DNA of 64,000 bases from Hyphomicrobiaceae bacterium (GTDB lineage Bacteria > Pseudomonadota > Alphaproteobacteria > Rhizobiales > Hyphomicrobiaceae): assembly GCA_008933705.1 (NCBI GenBank), contig WBUN01000007.1, positions 61,829 through 125,828 of the forward strand, written 5' to 3'. Position numbers and translations under genes: made by a program. The notes below the pieces were generated by a model that did not search any database, was not told where the DNA came from, and worked only from the letters and a program-made list of their open reading frames with translations. Within the stretch, counting starts at the first letter, position 1. The number at the start of each line of letters is the position of its first letter. Positions 56,374-64,000 of the stretch are shown in pieces.

Positions 56374-56601
56374 TCAGGCGGCGCGCTCGATCACGAAGCG
56401 GAAAACGCCGCCGCTCTCGCTGTGCTCGATCAGGGGGTTGCCGGTCGACTGGCAGAAGGCCTTGAAGTCGGGAACGGAACCCGGATCCGTCGCGAGAATC
56501 TCGAGCTTGGCCCCCTTGGGCAGCTCGGAAAGCACCTTTTTCGTCTTGAGGATCGGCAGGGGGCAGGCCAGGCCTTTGGCGTCCAGAGTCTTGTCGACCA
56601 T
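56374..56601 (-). CDS. TusA/SirA-family sulfur-carrier protein
   Basis: A 75-residue protein with the TusA signature: LDAKGLACPLPILKTKKVL contains the CPxP motif with the sulfur-carrying Cys13. ILATDPGSVPDFKAFCQSTG and the closing FRFVIERA follow. Such proteins pass persulfide sulfur for tRNA thiolation, molybdenum cofactor or sulfur oxidation. Which of these applies cannot be read. It is transcribed ahead of the aldo/keto reductase. Confidence 0.9.
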   Translation of the reverse strand: MVDKTLDAKGLACPLPILKTKKVLSELPKGAKLEILATDPGSVPDFKAFCQSTGNPLIEHSESGGVFRFVIERAA

Positions 56602-56824
56602 CGCTGATGCTCTCCGGCAGGGGCTGGGAAAAGGAAATCGACGCTATATCAACGAACAGGAAGGCCTGGCAAATGACATTGCCGCTCGCAAGCGCCCAAT
56701 GGGGCCATGGCTTGCAGAAGCGTGGTCTGCACGCCACCATGCGCCGTTCAGGCGATTCACACCCCTCGCCTGTCGCGGGGAGTACGGGGTAAAAGGGCGA
56801 CGCGCAGGGGCTGCCGGGGGATAC

Positions 56825-59152
56825 ATGGACGCCAGTATCGGGCCGAACGAGCCGCGGCAGCCGTTTGCCTTCACGTTCGGTCTGGAACGGGCGGGCCTGA
56901 TCGGCCTGCATGTGCCGCGCCTCACCGCCGTGCTGCTGGTCGTGCTCACGGCGCTCGCGGCGTGGGGCATCGGGCACCTCAAGGTCGACGATTCCCTCTC
57001 CGAGCTGTTCCGCACCGACACGGAGGAATTCCGCCGCTACGAGGAGATCGACCGTCGCTTCCCCTCCAGCGAGTACGACGTGCTGGTGGTGGTCGAGGGC
57101 AAGAACCTGCTCGAGAAGCCGCAGCTCGAGGCCTTCCGCAGCGCCATCGTCGATCTGCAGCTTGCGGACGGCGTTGACGGGCTCGTCTCCATGCTGTCCG
57201 CGCGCGGCAAGCCGGATGCAACCGGCTATGCGGCGCCGATCGTGCCCGATCACCTTCCCGACGGGGAAGCCTATGACGCCATCATCAAGACGCTCAGGGA
57301 GAACGAGATCGTTGCCGGCAAGTTCCTGTCACCCGACGGCGAGCTGGCGCTGGCCGTGATCGCGCTCGATCGCAAGGTGATGCAGGAGCAGGGCGCCAAG
57401 GCCGTCATCGGCAACATCCGCAAGACGGTGGAGGACGAGGTTGCCAAGGTGGGGCTCAAGGTGCAGCTCACCGGCGCGCCGGTCATGCAGCTCGAGATCC
57501 GCAACGCGGTTGAGCGCGACCAGCTCGTCTACAACGGCCTTGGCCTGCTGTTCGGGGCGATCATCGCCGTGGTGTTCTTCCGGCGCGTGTCGCTGATGCT
57601 AGTGGCTGCCCTGCCGCCGGTGCTGGCTGTCGTGTGGTCGCTCGGACTGCTGGGCTGGCTCGGCTTCAAGCTCAACCTGTTCCTCAACGTCATGACGCCG
57701 CTCGTCATGGTGATGGGCTTCGCCGACAGCATGCAGATGGTGTCTGCCATCCGCATTCGCCTGCGCGAGGGCGACACCCGCTGGGAGGCGGTGCGGTTCG
57801 CGGTGCGCATCGTCGGCCCGGCCTGCGTGCTGGCGCACGGCACCGCGCTGCTGTCGTTCGTCGCGCTGCTGTTCTCGCAATCGGGCCTGATCCGGACGTT
57901 CGGGATGGCGGGGGCGCTGTCGACCGGCATTTCCTTCGTCGCCGTCATTCTCGTGCTGCCGCTGATGGGCGTGCTGTTCATCCGCAACGAGGCGGCGCTG
58001 GCGCGGTCGAGCGTGCCGGCGGACGCGTTGATGGACGGCCTGGGCAGACTGGTGGGCTGGATCGTCGATCGGGTCGTGCAGCGGCCGGGGCAGACGAGCA
58101 TCGTCGGCTTCGCCCTGTTCGCCGTTTTCGGCTGGGCCTATCTGCAGCTCGAGCCGCGCTACCGGCTGGCCGACCAGGTGCCGGATCGCGAGCAGGCGCT
58201 GGGTGCAACCGGTCGCATCGACGAGAAGCTCACCGGGGCGAGCCCGGTCCACATCATGATCGAGTGGAAGGACGGCCAGTCGCTGTTCGCGCCGCGGCCG
58301 ATCGAGGTGATCGCCAAGACGCACGAGATCCTGGAGAAGCAGGCGGGGCTCGGCAACGTCTGGTCGCTGGACAGCCTGCGGCGCTGGCTGAAGGAGGCCG
58401 GCGACGACCGTATCGAGACGGTGAAGAAGTACGTTGCCATCCTGCCCGAGCACCTGGTGCGTCGCTTCATCGCCAAGGAGCAGGACGCCGTGCTGGTGAC
58501 GGGCCGCCTGCCCGACATCGATTCCAGCCGCATCCTCCCTGTCGTGGAGCGCGTGGACAGGGCGCTGGACGAGCTGCGCAAGGCCTACCCCGAGTTTCGC
58601 ATCTCGGTGACGGGGCTGCCGGCGATTGCTGCCCGCAACAGCGCGCGCATGATCCAGCAGCTCAACGAGGCGCTGCCGATCTGCGTCGCGTTTGCCGCGG
58701 TTCTGCTCGGTCTTGCCTTCCGGTCGGTGTTCGTGTCGCTCGTCAGCCTGCTGCCGGGGCTGTTCCCGGTGGTGGCCTCGGGCACGATCCTGTGGGCGAT
58801 GGGGGGCGGGCTCGAGTTCTCGTCGGTGGTGGCGCTGCTGGTGGTGTTCGGCCTCGCGATCGACGCCCTGATCCACTTCTTCAATCGCCTGCGGCTGGAG
58901 GAGCGCGTGGAGCCGCAGGCTGAGCTCGCCATCCGCCGGGCGCGCGTGCTGGTCGGGCCGGCGATCATCCTGACCACGCTGGTGCTGGCCTTCGGGCTTG
59001 GCGTGACAGTGTTCTCGGATCTGCCGAGCCTGCGCATCTTCGGCTTCGTGTGCGGCACCACGCTGCTGGCCTCGCTTGTCGCCGACCTCGTGTTCCTGCC
59101 CGGGCTGATCATGCTGGTGCGCAAGATCTGGCCGGCAAGGCGGGCCGCGTGA
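56825..59152 (+). CDS. RND-superfamily transporter (MMPL / hopanoid-transporter-like)
   Basis: A 775-residue inner-membrane exporter with the two-fold RND layout. TM1 (LTAVLLVVLTALAAWGIGHL) is followed by a large periplasmic loop, a first bundle of five helices (starting LGLLFGAIIAVVFFRRVSLML, with LFLNVMTPLVMVMGFADSMQM carrying the polar TM4 residues), a second loop and a second bundle ending LASLVADLVFLPGLIMLVRKIWP. In alphaproteobacteria this subgroup often moves hopanoids or other lipids (HpnN). That is possible here, but no hopanoid gene is adjacent. It is divergent from the TusA-like gene (223 bp gap). Confidence 0.88.
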   Translation: MDASIGPNEPRQPFAFTFGLERAGLIGLHVPRLTAVLLVVLTALAAWGIGHLKVDDSLSELFRTDTEEFRRYEEIDRRFPSSEYDVLVVVEGKNLLEKPQLEAFRSAIVDLQLADGVDGLVSMLSARGKPDATGYAAPIVPDHLPDGEAYDAIIKTLRENEIVAGKFLSPDGELALAVIALDRKVMQEQGAKAVIGNIRKTVEDEVAKVGLKVQLTGAPVMQLEIRNAVERDQLVYNGLGLLFGAIIAVVFFRRVSLMLVAALPPVLAVVWSLGLLGWLGFKLNLFLNVMTPLVMVMGFADSMQMVSAIRIRLREGDTRWEAVRFAVRIVGPACVLAHGTALLSFVALLFSQSGLIRTFGMAGALSTGISFVAVILVLPLMGVLFIRNEAALARSSVPADALMDGLGRLVGWIVDRVVQRPGQTSIVGFALFAVFGWAYLQLEPRYRLADQVPDREQALGATGRIDEKLTGASPVHIMIEWKDGQSLFAPRPIEVIAKTHEILEKQAGLGNVWSLDSLRRWLKEAGDDRIETVKKYVAILPEHLVRRFIAKEQDAVLVTGRLPDIDSSRILPVVERVDRALDELRKAYPEFRISVTGLPAIAARNSARMIQQLNEALPICVAFAAVLLGLAFRSVFVSLVSLLPGLFPVVASGTILWAMGGGLEFSSVVALLVVFGLAIDALIHFFNRLRLEERVEPQAELAIRRARVLVGPAIILTTLVLAFGLGVTVFSDLPSLRIFGFVCGTTLLASLVADLVFLPGLIMLVRKIWPARRAA

Positions 59153-59485
59153 CGACGGCAATCTGTGTGCTCGGCTGGATACACTCAACGGCGAAAATAG
59201 TACCAACGCTGAGCAACTGGTGACGCGCGCGTTCGCCGAAGCGCAGCAAACCGGTTGAGCGCGAAGGCCAAAAGGCTCGCTCTGTCAATAGCTTTGCTGA
59301 CTTTGTCGACAGCGGGTTCATGTGGACACAGCGGCGCGTCCTCATGACAAGCCTGACGCCCATGGATATCGTTTTTCGGATACTAGCTGTTATCTAGCGC
59401 AGGGGCAGGGCGCTTAGCGGCCGATCGTCATTGCGCTGCAGGGCGGCTGTGCACGTAGTGTTTGGGAGTTTGTGAGGGGGGTCGG
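59153..59485. other. Intergenic gap, probable promoter region of secreted protein gene
   Basis: 333 bp without a credible gene. It contains an AT-rich patch at about 59367-59397 in otherwise GC-rich DNA, suitable for a promoter of the downstream gene, but hexamers could not be assigned with confidence. Confidence 0.4.
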
Positions 59486-60244
59486 ATGAGATTGCTACGC
59501 GTTGCAAGTGTCATCAGTTTGAGTCTCACTGCTGTCGCTGCGTTTGCGTTCCTGATGCCAGCTCCGGCGCACGCCCAGGGCGAGAGCCCGGACTGGGTGG
59601 CTCGCACTCTCAAGTGCGATGGCTTCGACAACAACCGCTGCTATCGCTACGTCGATCGCAGACGCCGCGGCAAACCCTACCTTCAGCCGCGCAAGCCGCT
59701 CTATGAAGAGACCGCCGACTACGTGTTTCCTTATGAGCGCCGCCGGCACTACTACCAGTACTACAACGGCTATCATCCCAAGTACTACCATCCGCGGCAT
59801 TACAGGTCGTGGCAGCACTACCGGCACGACTACGCGCGCTACGACAACGGCTGGCGCCGCCATGACGACTGGCGCCGCTACGATGACGGCCGGCGCTACT
59901 ACGGGCGGCATCAGGATTGGCAGCACCACAGCCGCTATGAGCGCCAGTGCCTGCACGTGATCACGGCCAAGGGCTCGGAAGCGCAGACCGAGAACGGCGC
60001 GCTGATATCGGCCAAGCGGGCGTGGCGGGCATGGGTGAGGTCCGACTTCGGCGAGCGCTATCAGGATCTCGAGTTCGCAAAGCGCGGCGAGTATCGCTGC
60101 TGGCGATCCTCGACCAACGAGAGCGCGCTGGGCCGAGCGGGTGAGTTCCTGACCGGCCAGTTCCGCAAGCGCTGCCAGATCTGGGCAGTCCCCTGCCTGG
60201 GCGAGCGCCAGAAGCTGGAAGGCGACAAGGACGACCGCGAATAA
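59486..60244 (+). CDS. Secreted Tyr/His/Arg-rich protein with Cys-containing C-terminal domain
   Basis: A 252-residue protein. The signal peptide is SLSLTAVAAFAFLMPAPAHA. The mature start is QGESPDWVARTLKCDGFDNN. A low-complexity stretch of roughly 80 residues is dominated by Tyr, His, Arg and Asp (for example HYYQYYNGYHPKYYHPRHYR). It is followed by a compact domain (CLHVITAKGSEAQTENGALI, SAKRAWRAWVRSDFGERYQD, GEYRCWRSS, RCQIWAVPC) with conserved-looking Cys residues. I do not recognise the family. Metal or polyphenol binding, or a surface-scaffold role, would fit the composition but is inference. A strong terminator follows. The start ATG lies after GAGGGGGG. Confidence 0.7.
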   Translation: MRLLRVASVISLSLTAVAAFAFLMPAPAHAQGESPDWVARTLKCDGFDNNRCYRYVDRRRRGKPYLQPRKPLYEETADYVFPYERRRHYYQYYNGYHPKYYHPRHYRSWQHYRHDYARYDNGWRRHDDWRRYDDGRRYYGRHQDWQHHSRYERQCLHVITAKGSEAQTENGALISAKRAWRAWVRSDFGERYQDLEFAKRGEYRCWRSSTNESALGRAGEFLTGQFRKRCQIWAVPCLGERQKLEGDKDDRE

Positions 60245-60290
60245 GGCGATCGCGTCCGACGGCTCTGCGCGGGGTAGGGACGTCGCTGCT

Positions 60291-60335
60291 AAGGGCCTCG
60301 AGTGGCGGCTGAAGCCATTCGAGGCCCTTGCTTTT
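60291..60335. terminator. Strong bidirectional hairpin terminator
   Basis: AAGGGCCTCGAGTGGC pairs with GCCATTCGAGGCCCTT: a 16-bp stem with one G-T pair and a 7-base loop. On the plus strand it is followed by GCTTTT. It lies between the convergent secreted-protein gene and the EamA gene and can serve both. Confidence 0.8.
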
Positions 60336-60372
60336 CGAGGCTGCAGCCAGGCCGGCGCAAGGTGGCGGTGTT

Positions 60373-61299
60373 CTACCGTCGCGCCTCGGATCTCTGCAGC
60401 CGGCGTATGATCCGTCCATCGATGATGATGAGCGCCGCGGCAATGATGAGGGCGCCGGCGATATCGCGCGGCGTCAGCCGGTCGCCGAGAAAGAGGCCGC
60501 CGAGCACGATCGGGGTGAGCGGCATGATCAGTGTCACCAGCAGGGCGTTGGTGGCGCCGGCCCGCTGCAGCACCGTGAAGTGGCAGAGCGAGGCGAGCGC
60601 CGAGGCGAGCACGCCCATGGCGACGACGGCGGCGATGATCTCCAGCGCGGGGATCGGCCGCGTCCACGGCCGATCGATGACCAGGGCCAGCGCGAGCGAC
60701 AGAATGAGCGCGCCGGCCATCTGCGTAACGGCCAGGATGAACGGCTCATAGTGGCTGAGCCGGCGGCGCACGAACACGTTGGACATGGCGTAGCAGAAGG
60801 GGGCGCCGAGCAGAGCGAGGTAGGCCAGCAGGCTCGCCATCGACCCTCCGGCAATGTTGTGGCCGACCAGCACGGCCACGCCAGCGATCCCCATCAGGAT
60901 GCCGGCCAGCCGGTTCCAGGAGAGTTTCTCATCGTGTGTCAGCAGGTGGGCGAGGAAGACGCCGAACAGCGGGGCGGTGGCGTTGAAGATGGCGGCCATG
61001 CCGCCGGTCGCCTCCTTCTGGCCGTAGACCACCAGCACGAAGGGGATGACGTTGTTGAAGGCCGAGAAGAAGATGAAGAGCCGCCATTCGGCCCACGTGG
61101 CCGGCAGCCGGTAGCCGAGCGAGAGCACGATGGTCAGCAGCACCACGAAAGCCGGCGCGAGCCGCAGCGTGGAGATGCTCAGCGCCGGCATGTCGTTGCG
61201 CGCAATGGCGATGAAGAAGTAGGCGCTGCCCCACAGCATCGACTGCAGGACGATCAGCCCCCACTCCGTCGGCCCCATCCTCAGCGGCGCGTTGGCCAC
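60373..61299 (-). CDS. EamA-family (DMT) transporter
   Basis: A 308-residue drug/metabolite transporter with two EamA repeats and ten TM helices. Repeat 1 runs from GLIVLQSMLWGSAYFFIAIA to LSWNRLAGILMGIAGVAVLV and repeat 2 from LLGAPFCYAMSNVFVRRRLS to the closing IAGALIIAAALIIIDGRII. I start at the GTG 61299, which has GGGGAGG upstream; an ATG at 61278 is the alternative. It probably exports amino acids or other metabolites. It is divergent from the threonine-aldolase gene. Confidence 0.88.
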   Translation of the reverse strand: MANAPLRMGPTEWGLIVLQSMLWGSAYFFIAIARNDMPALSISTLRLAPAFVVLLTIVLSLGYRLPATWAEWRLFIFFSAFNNVIPFVLVVYGQKEATGGMAAIFNATAPLFGVFLAHLLTHDEKLSWNRLAGILMGIAGVAVLVGHNIAGGSMASLLAYLALLGAPFCYAMSNVFVRRRLSHYEPFILAVTQMAGALILSLALALVIDRPWTRPIPALEIIAAVVAMGVLASALASLCHFTVLQRAGATNALLVTLIMPLTPIVLGGLFLGDRLTPRDIAGALIIAAALIIIDGRIIRRLQRSEARR

Positions 61300-61507
61300 C
61301 GCATCCTCCCCGTCGTTGTCGTTGTGCCCGCATGTTTGGCGGTTCCGGCCTTGCATCGCAACGGAAAGCAGCCGGACGCGACCCTTCCATTCACGGTGCG
61401 CATGGCTTGGGGGTGATCGAAGGCCGGGTGACCGGGCCCGGCGCGGCCGATATCCTCGGCAGCCCGCACCGGTCCATATCGGTGGAGCCACAGCCGAGGT
61501 CGCCCGC

Positions 61508-62563
61508 ATGCCGCAGCAATTCGCCTCCGACAACAACGCCGGCATCTGCCCGCCGGCCTTGCAGGCGCTTGTGCGCGCCAACGCCGAGCCCCACGCCCCC
61601 GGCTACGGCGAGGATGCCTGGACCGCAAGGGCGTGCGACCGGCTGCGGGCGCTGTTCGAGACGGACTGCGCGGTGTTTTTCGTGTTCACGGGCACCGCGG
61701 CCAATGCGCTCTCGCTCGCGCACATCTGCCGGCCGTACGACGCGGTGATCGCGCACGCACAGGCCCACATCGACAACAACGAGGCTGGCGCCACCGGCTT
61801 CTTCAGCGGCGGCGCCAAGATCATGATCGCGGACGCGCCGCTCGCCAAGCTGACGCCCGAGCTGGTGGAACGGCTGGCCGGCAAAGGCCGGGGCTTTCAC
61901 AGCGTGCGCCCGCGCGCCCTTTCCCTGACGCAGGCGACCGAGCTCGGCACGGTCTACACCCGAGAGGAGCTGGCATCGCTGACGGCGACAGCGCGCGGCC
62001 GCGGCCTCCGGGTGCACATGGACGGGGCGCGCTTTGCCAATGCCGTGGCCGCGCTCGACTGCGCGCCGGCGGACATCTCCTGGCGCGCGGGCGTCGACGT
62101 GCTGTGCTTCGGCGGCGTCAAGAACGGTCTGGCGGGCGGCGAGGCCGTCGTCTTCTTCGACCGGGACCTCGCGCGCGAATTCGATTGGCGCGTGAAGCAG
62201 GCCGGTCATCTCAATTCCAAGATGCGGCTGGTGGCGGCGCCGTGGTTTGCCCTCATCGACGAGGGCGCGTGGCTTGCCAACGCGCGGCACGCCAACGCCA
62301 TGGCGCGCAGGCTTGGCGAACGCTTGTCCGGCATCAATGGGTTGCGGCTGATGGTGCCGGTTGAGACCAACGCCGTGTTCGTCGAGATGGCGCCCGCAGT
62401 GCAGGCCCGTCTGCGGGCGAAAGGCTGGCGGTTCTACAACTTCCTGAGCGAGGCTGGCTGCCGGCTGATTTGCGCCTGGGACACGGCGCCGGCGACGGTG
62501 GACCGGTTCGCCGACGATGTGGCCGAGGCGGCGGCACCCGCGCCTCGCGCCTCGGCAGGCTGA
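61508..62563 (+). CDS. Low-specificity threonine aldolase-like PLP enzyme
   Basis: A 351-residue fold-type I PLP enzyme that cleaves beta-hydroxy-amino acids such as threonine to glycine and an aldehyde. The start FASDNNAGICPPALQAL, HAPGYGEDAWTA, FVFTGTAANALSLAHI, HIDNNEAGA, VHMDGARFANAVAAL (Asp that binds the PLP nitrogen) and CFGGVKNGLAGGEAVVFF with the Schiff-base Lys are in family order. The gene has a 130-bp antisense overlap at its 3' end with a gene on the other strand. Confidence 0.92.
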   Translation: MPQQFASDNNAGICPPALQALVRANAEPHAPGYGEDAWTARACDRLRALFETDCAVFFVFTGTAANALSLAHICRPYDAVIAHAQAHIDNNEAGATGFFSGGAKIMIADAPLAKLTPELVERLAGKGRGFHSVRPRALSLTQATELGTVYTREELASLTATARGRGLRVHMDGARFANAVAALDCAPADISWRAGVDVLCFGGVKNGLAGGEAVVFFDRDLAREFDWRVKQAGHLNSKMRLVAAPWFALIDEGAWLANARHANAMARRLGERLSGINGLRLMVPVETNAVFVEMAPAVQARLRAKGWRFYNFLSEAGCRLICAWDTAPATVDRFADDVAEAAAPAPRASAG

Positions 62564-62973
62564 CGGCGCGTGCGATGGTGCGACTGCAGGCGGCACATGG
62601 GGGTGAGCACGGCTGCGGCTATGGCGCCCGAGCCTTCCCACCGCCAGTGCACGGAGCCGGCTTCGAGACGGACGGCAATGAGTCCATCGTCGATGCACAG
62701 GTCGCGGCCGTAGGTGATGCGCTCGCGATAGTAATGCACAGATCCGTCGCTGCGCTCGAGCATCAAGGGACCGCCGCAGCCGAGCGAGGGATAGTCCATG
62801 CGGCCGGTCGTGCCTTCCAGCCGCATCGTCGCCGACCACTCCGAGCGGTAATTGCCCGGGCCGGACTGCAGAGCCGTTCCGCACCATTCGCCTCGCAACC
62901 CCGCGGCGTGCGCCGATGGGGAACCGAGCAATGCGGCGGCGAGAACGCAGCGCACTGAAGGAAGCCGGATCAT
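62434..62973 (-). CDS. Small secreted protein, hypothetical
   Basis: A 179-residue protein. The signal peptide is VRCVLAAALLGSPSAHA. The mature start GLRGEWCGTALQSGPGNYRS is followed by a beta-rich region (WSATMRLEGTTGRMDYPSLG, GSVHYYRERITYGRDLCIDD, VRLEAGSVHWRWEGSG) with Cys residues that could form disulfides, resembling small lipocalin-like envelope proteins in pattern only. The last 43 codons run antisense to the threonine-aldolase 3' end and look compositionally unlike the rest, so the true C-terminus may be degenerate. It is 65 bp after an EamA gene on the same strand. Confidence 0.6.
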   Translation of the reverse strand: MIRLPSVRCVLAAALLGSPSAHAAGLRGEWCGTALQSGPGNYRSEWSATMRLEGTTGRMDYPSLGCGGPLMLERSDGSVHYYRERITYGRDLCIDDGLIAVRLEAGSVHWRWEGSGAIAAAVLTPMCRLQSHHRTRRQPAEARGAGAAASATSSANRSTVAGAVSQAQISRQPASLRKL

Positions 62974-63038
62974 GGCGGACTCGCTTTGGCCATTGCGGCC
63001 ATCCTCCTCGCAGAGTCGGGCGGCATTAAGAAGGGCGT

Positions 63039-63929
63039 TCAGCGCCGGCCGAAGAGCCGGGCGGGCAGTCGGCCGTCGATGACGGCAAGGCCCGAGGCGA
63101 TGACCAGCGCGCCGGCGATCTGGTTCACCGTCAGCGCCTCGCCGAGGAAGACGGCGCCCAGGGCGGTTGCGGTCACCGGCACCATCAGCGTGACGAGCAT
63201 GACGTTGGTGGCCCCGGCGCTGGCGATGATGCGGAAGAACAGCACGTAAGCAAGCGCGGTGGAGAAGAGGGCGAGGCCGACAGCGGCGGCGATCGCGGGC
63301 AGGCTGGGCGGCGGCAGGGTCCAGAAGCGGTCGAAGGTGCCCGCGATCGGCAGCAGCAGAAGGCTGGAGCAGAAGAGCTGCACCCCGGCCGAAAGCAGGG
63401 GCGGACTGTCCCGCAACTGGCGCAGCCAGAGTGCGGAAAGACCGTAGGAGAAGGCTGCGAGAAGGAGGCAGCCCGCGCCGACGAGATGCGTCAGATCGGC
63501 GTCGAGTGCGGCGGGCCCCATCAGGATGGCAACGCCGGCGATGCCGAGCAGCACGCCGGCGAGCTTGGACATGGTCAGCGGCTCGTTGGCGAACACACGG
63601 GCGACGAGCAGAGTGAACAGGGGCGTCGTGGCGTTGAGGACCGAGGCCAGGCTGCTGGCGATGAGCGTCTGCCCGTAGAACATCACCGAGAAAGGCAGCA
63701 CGTTGTTGAGCACGGCCAGCACCACGTAGCGGCGCCAGGCCGCAAACGTGGGCGGCAGGCGATGTCCGATCAGCAGCGCGAGCGGCAGAAGGATGACCGC
63801 CGCGAGCGACACACGCACGAGCACCAGGGTGAAGGGCGGGATGTCCTTCACCGCCACGGCGACGAAGAAGAAGGTGGCGCCCCACAGCACGGACAGCGCG
63901 ATAAGCAAGAGCCAATCGGTGGTGCGCAT
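63039..63929 (-). CDS. EamA-family (DMT) transporter, second copy
   Basis: A 296-residue ten-TM transporter, paralogous to the one at 60373-61299. It shares the layout from WLLLIALSVLWGATFFFVAV through MSKLAGVLLGIAGVAILMGP and YGLSALWLRQL to VNQIAGALVIASGLAVIDGR. The two are related but clearly diverged. The start ATG at 63929 is within the window; the promoter would be in the last 70 bp. Confidence 0.9.
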   Translation of the reverse strand: MRTTDWLLLIALSVLWGATFFFVAVAVKDIPPFTLVLVRVSLAAVILLPLALLIGHRLPPTFAAWRRYVVLAVLNNVLPFSVMFYGQTLIASSLASVLNATTPLFTLLVARVFANEPLTMSKLAGVLLGIAGVAILMGPAALDADLTHLVGAGCLLLAAFSYGLSALWLRQLRDSPPLLSAGVQLFCSSLLLLPIAGTFDRFWTLPPPSLPAIAAAVGLALFSTALAYVLFFRIIASAGATNVMLVTLMVPVTATALGAVFLGEALTVNQIAGALVIASGLAVIDGRLPARLFGRR

Positions 63930-64000
63930 GGCGGTCCGTGGTTAGGGGAAGGTGGGCGCGGCTTGATAGGCGGATCGGGAAAGGTCGTCCACCCGATTCC

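Overview
The window looks like an alphaproteobacterial chromosome, most likely Hyphomicrobiales. The evidence is a high-GC right half with the tolQ-tolR-tolA-tolB-pal-cpoB cluster followed by tilS and ftsH, an alphaproteobacterial-type RpoH promoter in front of ftsH, and an RP4/Tn4371-type trb conjugation operon in a lower-GC left half. The species cannot be named from the sequence alone.

Layout. (1) 1-17.9 kb, moderate GC: an accessory catabolic region. It holds the end of an acyl-CoA ligase gene, an aldehyde dehydrogenase, a VOC protein, a glcDEF-type glycolate oxidase, a leftward five-gene peptide-type ABC transporter operon, and divergently from it an alkyl-DHAP-synthase-like flavoprotein plus a glutathione transferase. 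The divergent promoter region has repeated GntR/FadR-like palindromes. Two decayed gene ends follow (a TPR protein and the biotin end of pyruvate carboxylase), then a LysR regulator. (2) 18.0-27.6 kb: a compact trbBCDEJKLFGI mating-pair-formation operon ending in a DUF2274 gene. No relaxase, coupling protein or integrase is seen in the window. (3) 27.7-36.0 kb: cargo resembling a defence island. It has a three-Cys-motif protein (DUF5131) with its TcmP partner, a two-TM protein, a PIN-like protein, a HEPN-like protein, and a SIR2-APAZ / short Argonaute pair (SPARSA type). (4) 36.1-37.0 kb: a junction. An intact divergent ybgC copy lies immediately beside a 5'-truncated native ybgC, and base composition rises to high-GC chromosome. 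(5) 37.0-64 kb: core chromosome with tol-pal, tilS, ftsH, a large AsmA/YhdP-like protein, an OsmC protein, an MFS exporter, tRNA-Val(CAC), an aldo/keto reductase, a TusA-like protein, an RND/MMPL transporter, a Tyr/His/Arg-rich secreted protein, two EamA transporters, a threonine aldolase and a small secreted protein.

How it fits together. Everything left of about 36.55 kb is best read as an integrative element or genomic island (left end outside the window) that entered the 5' part of ybgC, the first gene of the tol-pal cluster, and brought or acquired a replacement ybgC. Its cargo combines a putative hydroxy-acid or ether/glycol catabolic block with anti-invader functions. The most interesting items are the SPARSA pair, the uncharacterised TcmP/PIN/HEPN genes beside it, the ybgC swap at the boundary, the inverted operator pair in the 13.1-13.2 kb divergent promoter, and the tandem micro-lipoproteins inside the tol-pal cluster.
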